Source of the DNA: Rhizobium sp.
GTDB taxonomy: Bacteria; Pseudomonadota; Alphaproteobacteria; Rhizobiales; Rhizobiaceae
Direction: 5' to 3'
DNA length: 54,539 nt
Assembly: GCA_029865825.1 (NCBI GenBank)
Contig: JARXAQ010000017.1
Coordinates: 1 to 54,539 of the forward strand
Shown: positions 25,583-34,530 of the stretch, one piece after another
Numbering within the stretch: position 1 is the stretch's first letter
Layout of the letters: the number at the start of each line of letters is the position of its first letter
Translations under genes and position numbers: made by a program
Notes under the pieces: model-generated
What the model was told of the DNA's origin: nothing
Database searches by the model: none
The model's input: only the letters and a program-made list of their open reading frames with translations

Positions 25583-26617
25583 ATGACGATGTTCTATGCT
25601 GCTTTGGACGTGTCACTGCGCTCAGTGGCAATCTGCATTATCGACGAGGCTGGGAAAGTCAGGCTCGAGCGCTCAGTCCCATCGGACGTGCCTGATATTG
25701 TGCGCTGCTTCAATGAGTTCGGCCAACCCATCCATCAAGTGGGGCTCGAAGCTGGTACGCTCACACAACACCTGACCTACGGTCTGACGGAGGCAGGCTT
25801 CGATGTTGTGTGCATGGAAGCGCGGCAGGTCAATGCTGCTCTTTCGGCCATGCGGAATAAAACGGACAAGAACGATGCGCGTGGCATCGCCCAACTGCTT
25901 CGATCGGGGTGGTACAGCCGGGTGCATGTGAAGAGCGTCGAAAGCCACTACACCAGAGCACTTCTCACCAGCCGGAAGGTGATGCAGCGAAAGTGCCTCG
26001 ACCTCGAAAATGAAATTCGTGGACTGCTCAAGGTCTTCGGGGTCAAGCTGCCCATACGCCTCAGGGGCGGTGCGTTCGAAGAGGCGGTTCGCGGCACGAT
26101 CGAAAACGACCTAGCGCTGAGCCATGCGCTTTTGCCGATGCTAGAGGCCAGACAGATGCTCCTGGAGACGTTCCTCGAGCTTGATCGACGGGTGCGAAGG
26201 GCCGCCAACCAAGACGCTATAACCACCCGCTTCATGAGTGTTCCAGGCGTCGGATATGTTACGGCCCTGAGCTTCAAGGCTGCAGTCGACGACCCTACCC
26301 GTTTCAAAAGCTCGCGAACTGTCGGAGCCCACTTCGGATTGACGCCACGACGCTTCCAATCCGGCGAGAAGGACAATCCAGGCCGCATCTCACACGCTGG
26401 TGACGCCGATGTCCGGGCAACGCTCTACGCCGCCGCCAATGCGATGCTCATGCGCTCGATCGCCTGGAGCAGCCTAAAGGCATGGGGTGTGCGACTGATG
26501 AAGACCAAGGGGCGGCGGCGAGCCATCGTCGCTGTTGCCCGCAAGATTGCTGTCTTGCTCCATCGCATGTGGATCGATGGCACAGAGTTCCGGTTCGGAT
26601 CGGAGGTCGCTGCATGA
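25583..26617 (+). CDS. IS110-family transposase (DEDD recombinase)
   Basis: A 344-residue RuvC-like DEDD transposase joined to a C-terminal Tnp20 domain. The DEDD residues are suggested by AALDVSLRS, GLEAGT, and KNDARGIAQL; the C-terminal transposase_20 part shows SVPGVGYVTALSF, GAHFGLTPRR and the catalytic-serine region LYAAANAM. The frame is intact from ATG at 25583, preceded by GGGAGATG. IS110 elements cut and paste by RNA-guided recombination without conventional terminal inverted repeats, so the element ends are not marked here. Confidence 0.93.
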   Translation: MTMFYAALDVSLRSVAICIIDEAGKVRLERSVPSDVPDIVRCFNEFGQPIHQVGLEAGTLTQHLTYGLTEAGFDVVCMEARQVNAALSAMRNKTDKNDARGIAQLLRSGWYSRVHVKSVESHYTRALLTSRKVMQRKCLDLENEIRGLLKVFGVKLPIRLRGGAFEEAVRGTIENDLALSHALLPMLEARQMLLETFLELDRRVRRAANQDAITTRFMSVPGVGYVTALSFKAAVDDPTRFKSSRTVGAHFGLTPRRFQSGEKDNPGRISHAGDADVRATLYAAANAMLMRSIAWSSLKAWGVRLMKTKGRRRAIVAVARKIAVLLHRMWIDGTEFRFGSEVAA

Positions 26618-27137
26618 TTTGACGTAGCCCTCGATACTGATCCTGGCCGGATCGTCCCATGCGGACGACGGGATGGATGAAGCCGAAAATGACTGCTGCG
26701 CTTCGAGCGCGTCCCAAAGCGAGGCTCTCCAGACCCTGATCCCATGCATGCGTGCAGCGGCTCCAAACGAAACGGAGCCAATAGACTGCGAAGAGAAGCG
26801 TGACCCGCGTGAACGATAAGGCCAACGACGACCAGAAAAGAGCTTGACCCAAATGCCCGATTAGAGAAGCCGACATTCCCAGCTAAAACCTTGAAGCCAG
26901 CTTTGCGCCTTCATTGCGGACATAGAGGGCCCAATTTCGAACGCCGATTAGCAGTCAGTGGCGCGACCGTGCGTAAACTTTTGCGGCCTCGCGGAGCTCG
27001 GGCCCTCGATCGTCACTCCGACTAATGATATGGCATAGAGGTCAGCGCCATATCATGTTGCTCATTCTGCATTGGCTTCTAAGCGATCAAGACCCGGTAA
27101 AATGCCTTCAGTCCGGAGAGGCCCTTGCGCCGACGCA
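26618..27137. other. Non-coding right flank of the IS110 element and downstream spacer
   Basis: Contains a hairpin GGCTCC / GGAGCC at 26759-26779 (9-base loop) in the presumed right flank of the IS element, and the 10-bp inverted repeat at 27025-27056 noted separately. No gene is supported. Confidence 0.45.
27025..27056. repeat. 10-bp perfect inverted repeat downstream of the TRAP genes
   Basis: ATGATATGGC at 27025-27034 and GCCATATCAT at 27047-27056, 12 bases apart. It lies about 80 bases after the dctM-type stop codon; without an adjacent T-run it is not a standard terminator. Confidence 0.5.
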
Positions 27138-28652
27138 TCACTTGATCACTGGAGGCTGAATTAGATCAGGCGGCGTGATCGGCGGTACGGCTCCTGGAGT
27201 GCCGAAGTTCGGGCCGGTACCCTCTGAACCGATTGACGGCAGTCCGAAGTTTGGTTGGGTAGGCCCGGTGTTTCCCCCAAAGGCTGGGATCTCGATCTTG
27301 ATCTGGCTAGCATCGATCTTCGGCCCCTGGTCGAGCCACATGGTTACGGATTCCGGCCAGAAGATGATGATCCCAACCAGCAGCAACTGCATGCAGAGCC
27401 ACGGGATCGCACCCAGGTATATGTCCTTCGTCTTCACGTCGCTGGAGGCGATACTGCGCAAGTAAAAAAGCGCAAAACCGAACGGCGGATGCATGAAACT
27501 CGTCTGCATGTTCACGCATATCAGAACGCCGAACCAGATCAGATCTATACCGAGGTTCTGGGCAACCGGCGCGAGCAGCGGAATGACAATGAAGGCGATT
27601 TCGAAGAAATCCAGGAAGAATGCCAGGAAGAAAATGAATATGTTGACGAAGATTAGGAAGCCAATCGCTCCGCCTGGAATGCCAGACAGCATATGTTCGA
27701 TCCAGAGCGAGCCATCCATCCCCTGAAATACGAGGCTGAAGCACGTCGATCCGACGAGGATCATGACGACCATCGAGGTAATGCTCATGGTGGAGCGCAT
27801 CGCTTCTTCGATCAACGGCCAAGTCAACCTGCGATGCATGGCCGCAAGGGCGATCGCCCCGACGACGCCAAGCGCGCCCGCTTCAGTTGGGGTAGCCAAA
27901 CCCATGAAGATCGTGCCGAGGACCAACAAGATCAGAACGATTGAGGGCAACATACCTGCGAGGATCTTGCTGATCAGCGGCCAGCCAAGCTCCCCGCGCG
28001 CTTCATTCGGCAAAGGCGGCATCGTGCCAGGCTTGATCATCGACAAAACAGCAATGAAACCGATGAAGATCAGGACCTGAAGAATAGACGGCCCGATCGC
28101 CCCAAGATACATGTCGCCGACGGAGCGGCCGAGCTGGTCGGCGAGGACCACCAGGACGAGGGACGGAGGAATGAGCTGGGTGATCGTCCCCGACGCGGCA
28201 ATTACCCCTGTGGCTAGCTTCGGATCATAGCCGTAGCGCAGCATGATCGGCAGGGAGATCATTCCCATCGTGATCACAGACGCAGCCACCGTGCCAGTGA
28301 TCGCTCCGAGAATGGCCCCTACCACGATGACCGCATAGGCAAGCCCGCCCGGCATGCCACCGAAGAGCTTGCCCGTGCCTTCCAGCAGATCTTCTGCAAG
28401 GCCGCACCGCTCAAGAATGGCACCCATGAATGTGAAGAATGGGATCGCCAGAAGCAGGTCGTTCGACAGGATCCCGAAGACGCGCAGCGGCAAGGCTTGA
28501 AGGAATAGCTCGCTGAAGTGACCAGTCGCGATGCCGATCACCCCAAATAATAACCCGACCGAGGCGAGCGAGAACGCTACCGGAAATCCGTACATCATGA
28601 AGATGATCATGCCGATGAACATTGCCGGGGGGAGTATGCCGTATTCAAACAT
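27138..28652 (-). CDS. TRAP transporter large permease (DctM family)
   Basis: A 504-residue inner-membrane protein with about a dozen hydrophobic segments and the DctM hallmarks: start with IIFMMYGFPVAFSLASVG, then AIPFFTFMGAILERCGLAEDL, GGLAYAVIVVGAILGAITGT, ATPTEAGALGVVGA and QTSFMHPPFGFALFYLR. It would drive sodium- or proton-coupled uptake of an organic acid captured by a periplasmic DctP protein. The last ~60 residues form a proline/glycine-rich hydrophilic tail (from about DQGPKIDASQIKIEIPAFGG), not usual for DctM. GGGGAGA precedes the ATG. The small permease gene lies 15 bases upstream. No dctP gene is seen, so the substrate is undetermined. Confidence 0.93.
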   Translation of the reverse strand: MFEYGILPPAMFIGMIIFMMYGFPVAFSLASVGLLFGVIGIATGHFSELFLQALPLRVFGILSNDLLLAIPFFTFMGAILERCGLAEDLLEGTGKLFGGMPGGLAYAVIVVGAILGAITGTVAASVITMGMISLPIMLRYGYDPKLATGVIAASGTITQLIPPSLVLVVLADQLGRSVGDMYLGAIGPSILQVLIFIGFIAVLSMIKPGTMPPLPNEARGELGWPLISKILAGMLPSIVLILLVLGTIFMGLATPTEAGALGVVGAIALAAMHRRLTWPLIEEAMRSTMSITSMVVMILVGSTCFSLVFQGMDGSLWIEHMLSGIPGGAIGFLIFVNIFIFFLAFFLDFFEIAFIVIPLLAPVAQNLGIDLIWFGVLICVNMQTSFMHPPFGFALFYLRSIASSDVKTKDIYLGAIPWLCMQLLLVGIIIFWPESVTMWLDQGPKIDASQIKIEIPAFGGNTGPTQPNFGLPSIGSEGTGPNFGTPGAVPPITPPDLIQPPVIK

Positions 28653-28667
28653 CGTGATGTCTCCCCG

Positions 28668-29207
28668 TTACTGCAGCGGTTTTTCGTATTTCGTGTCGAC
28701 GTCAACCAAGCCTCGAAGAGCGGCAAAACGCTTGATCAGTTCAGAGAATCCCTGTGCGGCCAACAGGGCAAACCCGACAAATATGGTGAGCTTGACTGGC
28801 CAGCGAATGAGACCTCCCGCATTCGATGACATCTCTCCTTGCATAAGGGACAAGGTGAAAACTGGGTACGATAGGAACGCCAGGAAAATGCATGCCGGAA
28901 TTAGCAGCAGTATAAGACCGAAAATGTCGATCAGCAGTTTTCCGCGCGGCGACGCTGCACCGTAGAGAAGGTCTACACGGACGTGTTCGTTTTTTTTGAG
29001 GGTGAGCGAGGCCCCCATAATCACGATGAAGGCAAACATGTACCACTGGATCTCTAGCCACCCATTCGAGCTGTAGTTGAACAGGTAGCGGATCGCCGCG
29101 TTTCCGGCGCTGATCAGGCAACACAGAAGGACAAGGTATTCCGCGATGCGGCCTACTGTCGAGTTGACGGCATCGATCAGGCGCGAAAGCGCTAGCAAGG
29201 TGGTCAT
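28668..29207 (-). CDS. TRAP transporter small permease (DctQ family)
   Basis: The 179-residue membrane protein has four predicted transmembrane helices and the DctQ signature around ISAGNAAIRYLFNYSSNGW and FAFIVIMGASLTLKKNEHVR. It pairs with the large permease that starts 15 bases downstream. A periplasmic binding-protein gene, which often precedes dctQ, is missing from the window; kup lies on the other side and is divergent. Confidence 0.92.
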   Translation of the reverse strand: MTTLLALSRLIDAVNSTVGRIAEYLVLLCCLISAGNAAIRYLFNYSSNGWLEIQWYMFAFIVIMGASLTLKKNEHVRVDLLYGAASPRGKLLIDIFGLILLLIPACIFLAFLSYPVFTLSLMQGEMSSNAGGLIRWPVKLTIFVGFALLAAQGFSELIKRFAALRGLVDVDTKYEKPLQ

Positions 29208-29467
29208 CGTGATTTCCCCCGTTTACCGTTGATTAAGCCAAGCCTTCGGGGCCCGCAACTGCTGAGGAAGCCGATTGGTCGATATACGACGAGAGTCTAG
29301 TGGACTTGTTGCATCTGTCATTCATGTCTATACGCGCTGCCAGTCAGTTTAGTGCGACCAGCCAACCATCTGACTGACCGTCAGCATCGTATAGACTTAA
29401 CAGTCTTGTTTGCCCACGCGAATTATGCAGACGTCCTTGTGTCGCCCTGGGCTCCCAGTAGGAACGT

Positions 29468-31381
29468 ATGACGAACCACAACTCATCCGCGTCGGGGCCT
29501 CGGCCGGACACCAAGCATTTCCTAGGGCTAGTCATCGGTAGTGTCGGTGTCGTCTATGGCGACATCGGAACGAGCCCACTTTATGCATTTCGCGAGTCCT
29601 TGCGGCCCTTCATATCCCAGGGGGTTCAGCACGACCATGTCGTGGGCCTTATCTCGCTGATGATCTGGACGCTGACCATCATCGTGACGTTCAAATATGT
29701 CTTGTTTCTGCTGAGGGCAGACAATGACGGTGAGGGTGGGACGCTATCGCTTCTGGCACTTCTGATGAAGAAGTCCTTCAGGTCGATGCCAGTCCTGTTC
29801 TTTGCTGGCTTGGTCGGGGCTGCCCTCTTCATCGGCGATGCGATGATTACCCCAGCGCTTTCGGTCATGTCGGCCTTGGAAGGCATGAAACTAATGACAC
29901 CGGCTTTCGAACCCTACATCCTGCCCCTTTCAGCTGCCATCATGGTTGTTCTCTTCGCCGTTCAGTCAAAGGGGACTGGCGCCGTTGCCAAGTTTTTTGG
30001 CCCGATCACAGTCGTGTGGTTTTTGACCATGGCCTGGGGCGGGTTGATCCATATCGGTGACGACTGGACCATTCTCGAAGCCTTGAATCCCGTGAATGCT
30101 TTCTGGTTCATTACGCACGCTGGCTGGACCGGCCTCATCGTGCTCGGAGCTGTTTTCCTCACCGTGACGGGCGCCGAGGCACTCTACGCAGATCTGGGCC
30201 ACTTCGGGCGAAAGCCGATCAGTGTCGCGTGGTTTGTGCTCGTCTTCCCAGCACTCGCCCTCAACTACCTTGGACAAGGAGCTCTTGTCTTAAACAATCC
30301 TCAGGCCGTCGAGAACCCGTTCTACTTGCTCTATCCGGACTGGGCTTTGTTTCCGGTCGTTATCCTCGCGACATTCGCCACTGTCATTGCCAGCCAGGCG
30401 GTGATCACGGGAGCGTTTTCGCTCGCACGCCAAGCGGTGCATCTCGGCTTCTTGCCACGATTGATGATCAAGTTCACTTCAGAAACGAACACGGGGCAGA
30501 TCTACGTGCCCGCGATTAACGGCATTCTGTTCCTCGGTGTGATAGTCCTCATTTTCTCCTTCGGAGACTCTGAATCCTTGGCAACCGCTTACGGCATATC
30601 AGTAACGGGTGCCATGCTTGTCACGAGCCTCATGGCATTCGAGTTTCTGCGCTCGGTTTGGGGCATCTCGGCCCCTAAGTCCGCAATTCTACTTCTGCCG
30701 CTCGTCGTTATCGAAACAGTGTTTCTCGGAGCGAACTTGGTGAAGGTTCATGATGGGGGCTGGGTGCCACTTGCGCTCGCCGCAGTTATCATCCTGATCA
30801 TGTGGACGTGGACAAAGGGTTCGAAGTATCTCCGGGAGAAGACCGCGCGACACGAAATTCCGATCAGCACGTTCATCGATGCCCTCGAAGGCTCAATCGA
30901 TCGGGGATCGCAGACCGCGCCCGTTCTCGTACCTGGGACCGCAGTGTTTCTGACGAGCGTGCCGGACAAGACGCCTGCCGTGCTTCTGCACAATCTCAAA
31001 CACAATCATGTCCTGCACGAACAGAATGTCATCCTGACGATCTGGACCCAGGACAAGCCATATGTGGACAACTCCAACCGTATCGACATGATGCGCCTAT
31101 CGAAGCATTTCATCCGACTGGACATAACCTTCGGATATATGGATGAGCCCAACGTTACCAAGGCACTGACCCTGTGCAAAAAGAAGGGGTTCAAATTTGA
31201 GATCATGCAGACCTCGTTCTACCTTGGCCGCCGAAATCTGATCGCCGCCCCGAACCAGGGGCTCCCGCGGTGGCAGGAGCATCTCTATATCGCCCTCGCA
31301 GACTTCGGCATCGATCCGTCACGCTATTTCAAGCTTCCACCGAACCGAGTTGTGGAGCTTGGTGAGCAAGTGACGATTTAG
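29468..31381 (+). CDS. kup: Low-affinity potassium transporter Kup
   Basis: A 637-residue integral membrane K+/H+ symporter of normal length. The N-terminal signature [17 protein letters not shown] is complete, followed by about 12 hydrophobic segments and a ~150-residue cytoplasmic C-terminal domain that starts near [18 protein letters not shown] weak AGGAA site precedes the ATG at 29468. The gene is divergent from the TRAP genes and monocistronic. It takes up K+ mainly at low pH or in the absence of Kdp. Confidence 0.96.
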   Translation: MTNHNSSASGPRPDTKHFLGLVIGSVGVVYGDIGTSPLYAFRESLRPFISQGVQHDHVVGLISLMIWTLTIIVTFKYVLFLLRADNDGEGGTLSLLALLMKKSFRSMPVLFFAGLVGAALFIGDAMITPALSVMSALEGMKLMTPAFEPYILPLSAAIMVVLFAVQSKGTGAVAKFFGPITVVWFLTMAWGGLIHIGDDWTILEALNPVNAFWFITHAGWTGLIVLGAVFLTVTGAEALYADLGHFGRKPISVAWFVLVFPALALNYLGQGALVLNNPQAVENPFYLLYPDWALFPVVILATFATVIASQAVITGAFSLARQAVHLGFLPRLMIKFTSETNTGQIYVPAINGILFLGVIVLIFSFGDSESLATAYGISVTGAMLVTSLMAFEFLRSVWGISAPKSAILLLPLVVIETVFLGANLVKVHDGGWVPLALAAVIILIMWTWTKGSKYLREKTARHEIPISTFIDALEGSIDRGSQTAPVLVPGTAVFLTSVPDKTPAVLLHNLKHNHVLHEQNVILTIWTQDKPYVDNSNRIDMMRLSKHFIRLDITFGYMDEPNVTKALTLCKKKGFKFEIMQTSFYLGRRNLIAAPNQGLPRWQEHLYIALADFGIDPSRYFKLPPNRVVELGEQVTI

Positions 31382-31600
31382 GCTTCGGCGGAGCTAGGCG
31401 TTGCGGCCCGAAGGTCCGTTTTGTTAGTGGGCTCGCTGCAAGGAGACTGTCTCCTGTCGGCCCCAAACTAGCCGTCCCAGATGCGCGAAGTTTTGGACAC
31501 TACCTTGAACTTGGCGCCAGTGCCCACCGCAGAGGCACGTCACCAGTCTCTAGCTCTACGGCGTGCCGGGGGCTGTCCAGGTTTCCAGCAAGGCTTAGCT

Positions 31601-31903
31601 ATGCCGACCCTTCTGCAAAAACCTTTGACCGCTTTTGCGTTTGGTGAACTCTATAAGTCCAGCCAACGAGCGCGCCTGCGAATATTTGCAGAAAACAGTC
31701 CCCTTGAGATGAAGGATCATCTGAAGGCGCGAGGCTATCGCTCGTCTGACGGTAGCGACGGCCGCCCCAAATCCTGGTGGATCGAGGTGGACGAGGAAGC
31801 GCTCGACAATGAGTTGGGCTACCTCAGGTCAGAAATCTATCGGTACCCCGACGCGGATCCTCCAATCAGCCGTCTCACTGCCTTCGATCGTTTCCGAGCC
31901 TGA
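31601..31903 (+). pseudogene. C-terminal fragment of a DnaQ-like 3'-5' exonuclease
   Basis: The end of this frame matches the C-terminal half of rhizobial exonuclease/DNA polymerase III epsilon-like proteins: RLRIFAENSPLEMKDHLKAR, GYRSSDGSDGRPKSWW and RLTAFDRFRA. The exonuclease motifs Exo I to III with their metal-binding aspartates are absent, so only a relic remains. The frame is open further upstream (from 31481), but that part does not resemble the family. Confidence 0.65.
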
Positions 31904-32208
31904 TTGCTCTCTTGAGCCAATCGCTGGCGGGATCCGTGCACTGAGTGCATGGCGGACGTGAGGTTAGGAGCACAGCCGACGGGACTCCAGAACAAGTAAT
32001 GAATGCGCGCAGTCCGTTGCTGGCGTTCAGGCTGCAAGGCGGCCTTTCGCGTCCCATGAACTGATCATTCGAGCCAAAATGCCTTCGGCTCTGTAAGCGG
32101 TGACGCGATCCGCCGTCTGTACCGTTATCAGGCAAGAATTTTTATCGGCGATATCGGCTTTGTCGCGATGTGTACCGCGCTGATTCGGCTCGTGAATCTC
32201 TGTCTCTG

Positions 32209-32238
32209 CTAAAATGAAGGAGGATTTTCCTATTTTAG
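32209..32238. repeat. Imperfect 30-bp palindrome upstream of imuA
   Basis: CTAAAAT (32209-32215) and ATTTTAG (32232-32238) form a 7-bp outer stem, with an inner AGGA/TCCT pair. It lies 26 bases before the SOS box. It may be the terminator of an upstream transcript or an extra regulator site. Confidence 0.35.
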
Positions 32239-32263
32239 AGAGCTTGACTCTCAGCCGCCGTCA

Positions 32264-32278
32264 GAACAGAACGTGAAC
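32264..32278. promoter_or_regulatory. Alphaproteobacterial SOS box (LexA site)
   Basis: GAAC at 32264-32267 and GAAC at 32275-32278 with exactly seven bases between (equivalent to GTTC-N7-GTTC on the other strand). This is the LexA recognition motif of alphaproteobacteria, 67 bases before imuA. It probably covers the -10 region following TTGACT at 32244. Confidence 0.85.
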
Positions 32279-32345
32279 TTCATCAGAGAAAACGGCATGA
32301 TACCGTTCATTTGCTCAACACGAACCGAGAGGATTTGCGTGAACG

Positions 32346-33098
32346 ATGGCGGCTGCGCGCGAGCACGTCATAGCGGATCTGCGTGATCGCATTGCCTGTC
32401 TTGAGGGAGGGAGGGCGAAGCAATCCGCATGTCTGCCTTTCGGCGTCGCCGAGATCGACCAGGTGCTGCCAGGTGGTGGACTCGCTCGCGGCGCATTGCA
32501 CGAATTCGCCGGCGGTGGTGCCGGAACCGTCGATGGTGCGGCGGCTGCTCTGTTCGTCGCAGGGATCGCCGCACGCACCAAGGGTAAGATCGTCTGGTGT
32601 TTGACACGGCCGGATCTGTTCTTCCCCGCACTTGCTCAGGCAGGGCTTGATCCCAACAGGGTGATCTTCGTCGAGGGCGATCGGGAAGAAGACGTGCTTG
32701 CCTCCATGGAGGAGGCCCTGTCCTACGGCGGTCTGGGTGCCGTGGTCGGTGAACTCGTCCGCCTTCCGATGGTGGCCAGCAGGCGGCTTCAGCTTGCTGC
32801 GGAGAAGAAGGCTAGCCTGGCGCTTGTTGTGCGCCGATGGCGCCGGCAGACGGAGGCCAATGACTTTGGCCAACCGACCGCCTCCACAACCAGATGGCGG
32901 GTCAGCGTCTTGCCATCGTGGGAGCTGCCGGTACCTGGCGTCGGGCGCGCAACCTGGCTGCTGGAGTTGATGAGATCGCGTGCGGGCGAGTGTGCTGAGT
33001 TTATCGTTGGAGCATGTGATGACCAGGGTCGTATCGATCTACCTTCCAGATCTTCCGACGGATCGCATTCGTCGCGCCGATCCCGCCATTCCGGCTGA
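32346..33098 (+). CDS. imuA: ImuA, SOS mutagenesis cassette protein
   Basis: A 250-residue RecA-like protein: CLPFGVAEIDQVLPGGGLAR marks the N-terminal core and VWCLTRPDLFFPALAQAGLD the central part. The canonical Walker A lysine is not seen (FAGGGAGTVDG in its place). ImuA binds RecA and supports ImuB and DnaE2 in translesion synthesis. The start is the ATG after the SOS box; the ribosome site (GAGAGG) is rather distant. It overlaps imuB by about 80 bases. Transcription should be LexA-controlled. Confidence 0.9.
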   Translation: MAAAREHVIADLRDRIACLEGGRAKQSACLPFGVAEIDQVLPGGGLARGALHEFAGGGAGTVDGAAAALFVAGIAARTKGKIVWCLTRPDLFFPALAQAGLDPNRVIFVEGDREEDVLASMEEALSYGGLGAVVGELVRLPMVASRRLQLAAEKKASLALVVRRWRRQTEANDFGQPTASTTRWRVSVLPSWELPVPGVGRATWLLELMRSRAGECAEFIVGACDDQGRIDLPSRSSDGSHSSRRSRHSG

Positions 33099-34530
33099 GC
33101 AGGCAATTGCCGTGATCGCAAAGAGCGGCTCCAAGCGCTGGGTGTCGGCGGCGGATGCGGCGGCAAAGGCGGCCGGGTTGCGTGTCGGCATGCCGGCAGC
33201 AAAGGCCCAGGCCCTGTTTCAGGGGCTGATGATGATCGATGCCGATCCGGCAGCGGACGCAGCCGCACTTGAGCGTATCAGTCTATGGGCGCTTGCCCAG
33301 TATTCGCCGATTGTCGCGACTGATGGGTCTGACGGGATCGTCATGGACACTGATGGCGCCGATCATCTCCGGGGCGGAGAACTTCTCATGCTGACAGGTA
33401 TCGTCAATCGCTTCCAGGCGAGGGGGCTGACAGCGCGTGTGGCGATTGCCGATACGCAAGGGGCGGCGCACGCATGCGCACGTGCGATCAACCGGAACAC
33501 CGTCATCGTGCCGCATGGCGAGACGGTGCGTGCGGTCGAGCACTTGCCAATTTCGTTGCTGCGTCTGCCTGAGAATACCGTCAGGGATCTGCAAACCCTT
33601 GGCTTTCGCACCATCGGCGAGTTGTCAGCCACTGCGCGGGCACCGCTGACGCTTCGCTTTGGCCCCGAAATCGCGCGTCGCCTCGACCAGACCTTTGGGC
33701 GCCTCAGCGAGCCGATCGAACCTGTCCGCAGTCCGGAACTGATAGAGGTCAGCCGTACGTTCCAGGAACCGATCGGAGCAGCCGAAACCATCAACAAATA
33801 TGTCGGCCGTCTAGTCGTACAGCTCTGCGATGCGTTGCAAAGCCAAGGGCTGGGTGTTCGCCGTGCCGATCTGATCGTCCACCGGGTCGACAATACTGTC
33901 CAGGCCATCCGGGCGGGGACCGCCAAGCCAGCGCGCGACGTCGCGTGGTTGACCAAGCTGTTCCGAGACCGGACGGAAAAGATCGATCCGGGCTTCGGGA
34001 TAGAAAAACTGACGCTGATCGCGATCATGGCGGAACCGCTGGACGAAGCGCAGAGATCGTCTGATCTTGTCGAAGACCAGGTCCAGGACATCACACCGCT
34101 TATCGATATCTTCGGCAATCGCGGGCAACGGGTTTACCGGCTGGCTCCCGTCGCCTCTGACGTGCCGGAACGCAGCGTTCAGCGTATCGCGGCTGTGGCA
34201 GACGATGTCACGGTGTCGTGGTCCCACCACTGGCCGCGTCCGGTCCGCTTGCTGGCGTATCCGGAGCTGATCGACGTGATCGCGCTTTTGCCTGACCATC
34301 CACCGGTTGCCGTCACGTGGCGTGGAAAACGCCGAAAAGTGAAGCGCGCCGACGGCCCGGAGCGGATCTTTGGCGAATGGTGGCAGCGCACGTCCGAATG
34401 GGCTGCGGTTCGGGATTACTTCATCATCGAGGACGAAGGGGGCGAACGGCTATGGATCTTTCGCGCCGGTGACGGGGTCGATGGCGGCACCGGCTCGCAT
34501 AAGTGGTTTGTCCAGGGGATCTTTGCATGA
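33019..34530 (+). CDS. imuB: ImuB, inactive Y-family polymerase homologue
   Basis: A 503-residue Y-family-type protein that lacks polymerase activity in known members and serves as a hub linking ImuA, DnaE2 and the beta clamp. The N-terminus ([19 protein letters not shown]) has the ImuB form. The little-finger region includes [20 protein letters not shown]. The ATG at 33019 has TGGAG six bases upstream; a GTG at 32980 would add 13 residues. The stop codon overlaps the dnaE2 start (ATGA), so the genes are translationally coupled. Confidence 0.93.
   Translation: MTRVVSIYLPDLPTDRIRRADPAIPAEQAIAVIAKSGSKRWVSAADAAAKAAGLRVGMPAAKAQALFQGLMMIDADPAADAAALERISLWALAQYSPIVATDGSDGIVMDTDGADHLRGGELLMLTGIVNRFQARGLTARVAIADTQGAAHACARAINRNTVIVPHGETVRAVEHLPISLLRLPENTVRDLQTLGFRTIGELSATARAPLTLRFGPEIARRLDQTFGRLSEPIEPVRSPELIEVSRTFQEPIGAAETINKYVGRLVVQLCDALQSQGLGVRRADLIVHRVDNTVQAIRAGTAKPARDVAWLTKLFRDRTEKIDPGFGIEKLTLIAIMAEPLDEAQRSSDLVEDQVQDITPLIDIFGNRGQRVYRLAPVASDVPERSVQRIAAVADDVTVSWSHHWPRPVRLLAYPELIDVIALLPDHPPVAVTWRGKRRKVKRADGPERIFGEWWQRTSEWAAVRDYFIIEDEGGERLWIFRAGDGVDGGTGSHKWFVQGIFA

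Larger units (their letters stand above)
31904..32345. other. Intergenic region with the imu promoter
   Basis: No gene recognised. It contains the 30-bp palindrome at 32209-32238, a TTGACT (32244-32249) usable as a -35 element and the SOS box at 32264-32278. Confidence 0.6.

Noticed and set aside
31441-31455. Hairpin AGGAGA / TCTCCT after kup
   Set aside because: Short stem and no T-run; not enough for a terminator call.
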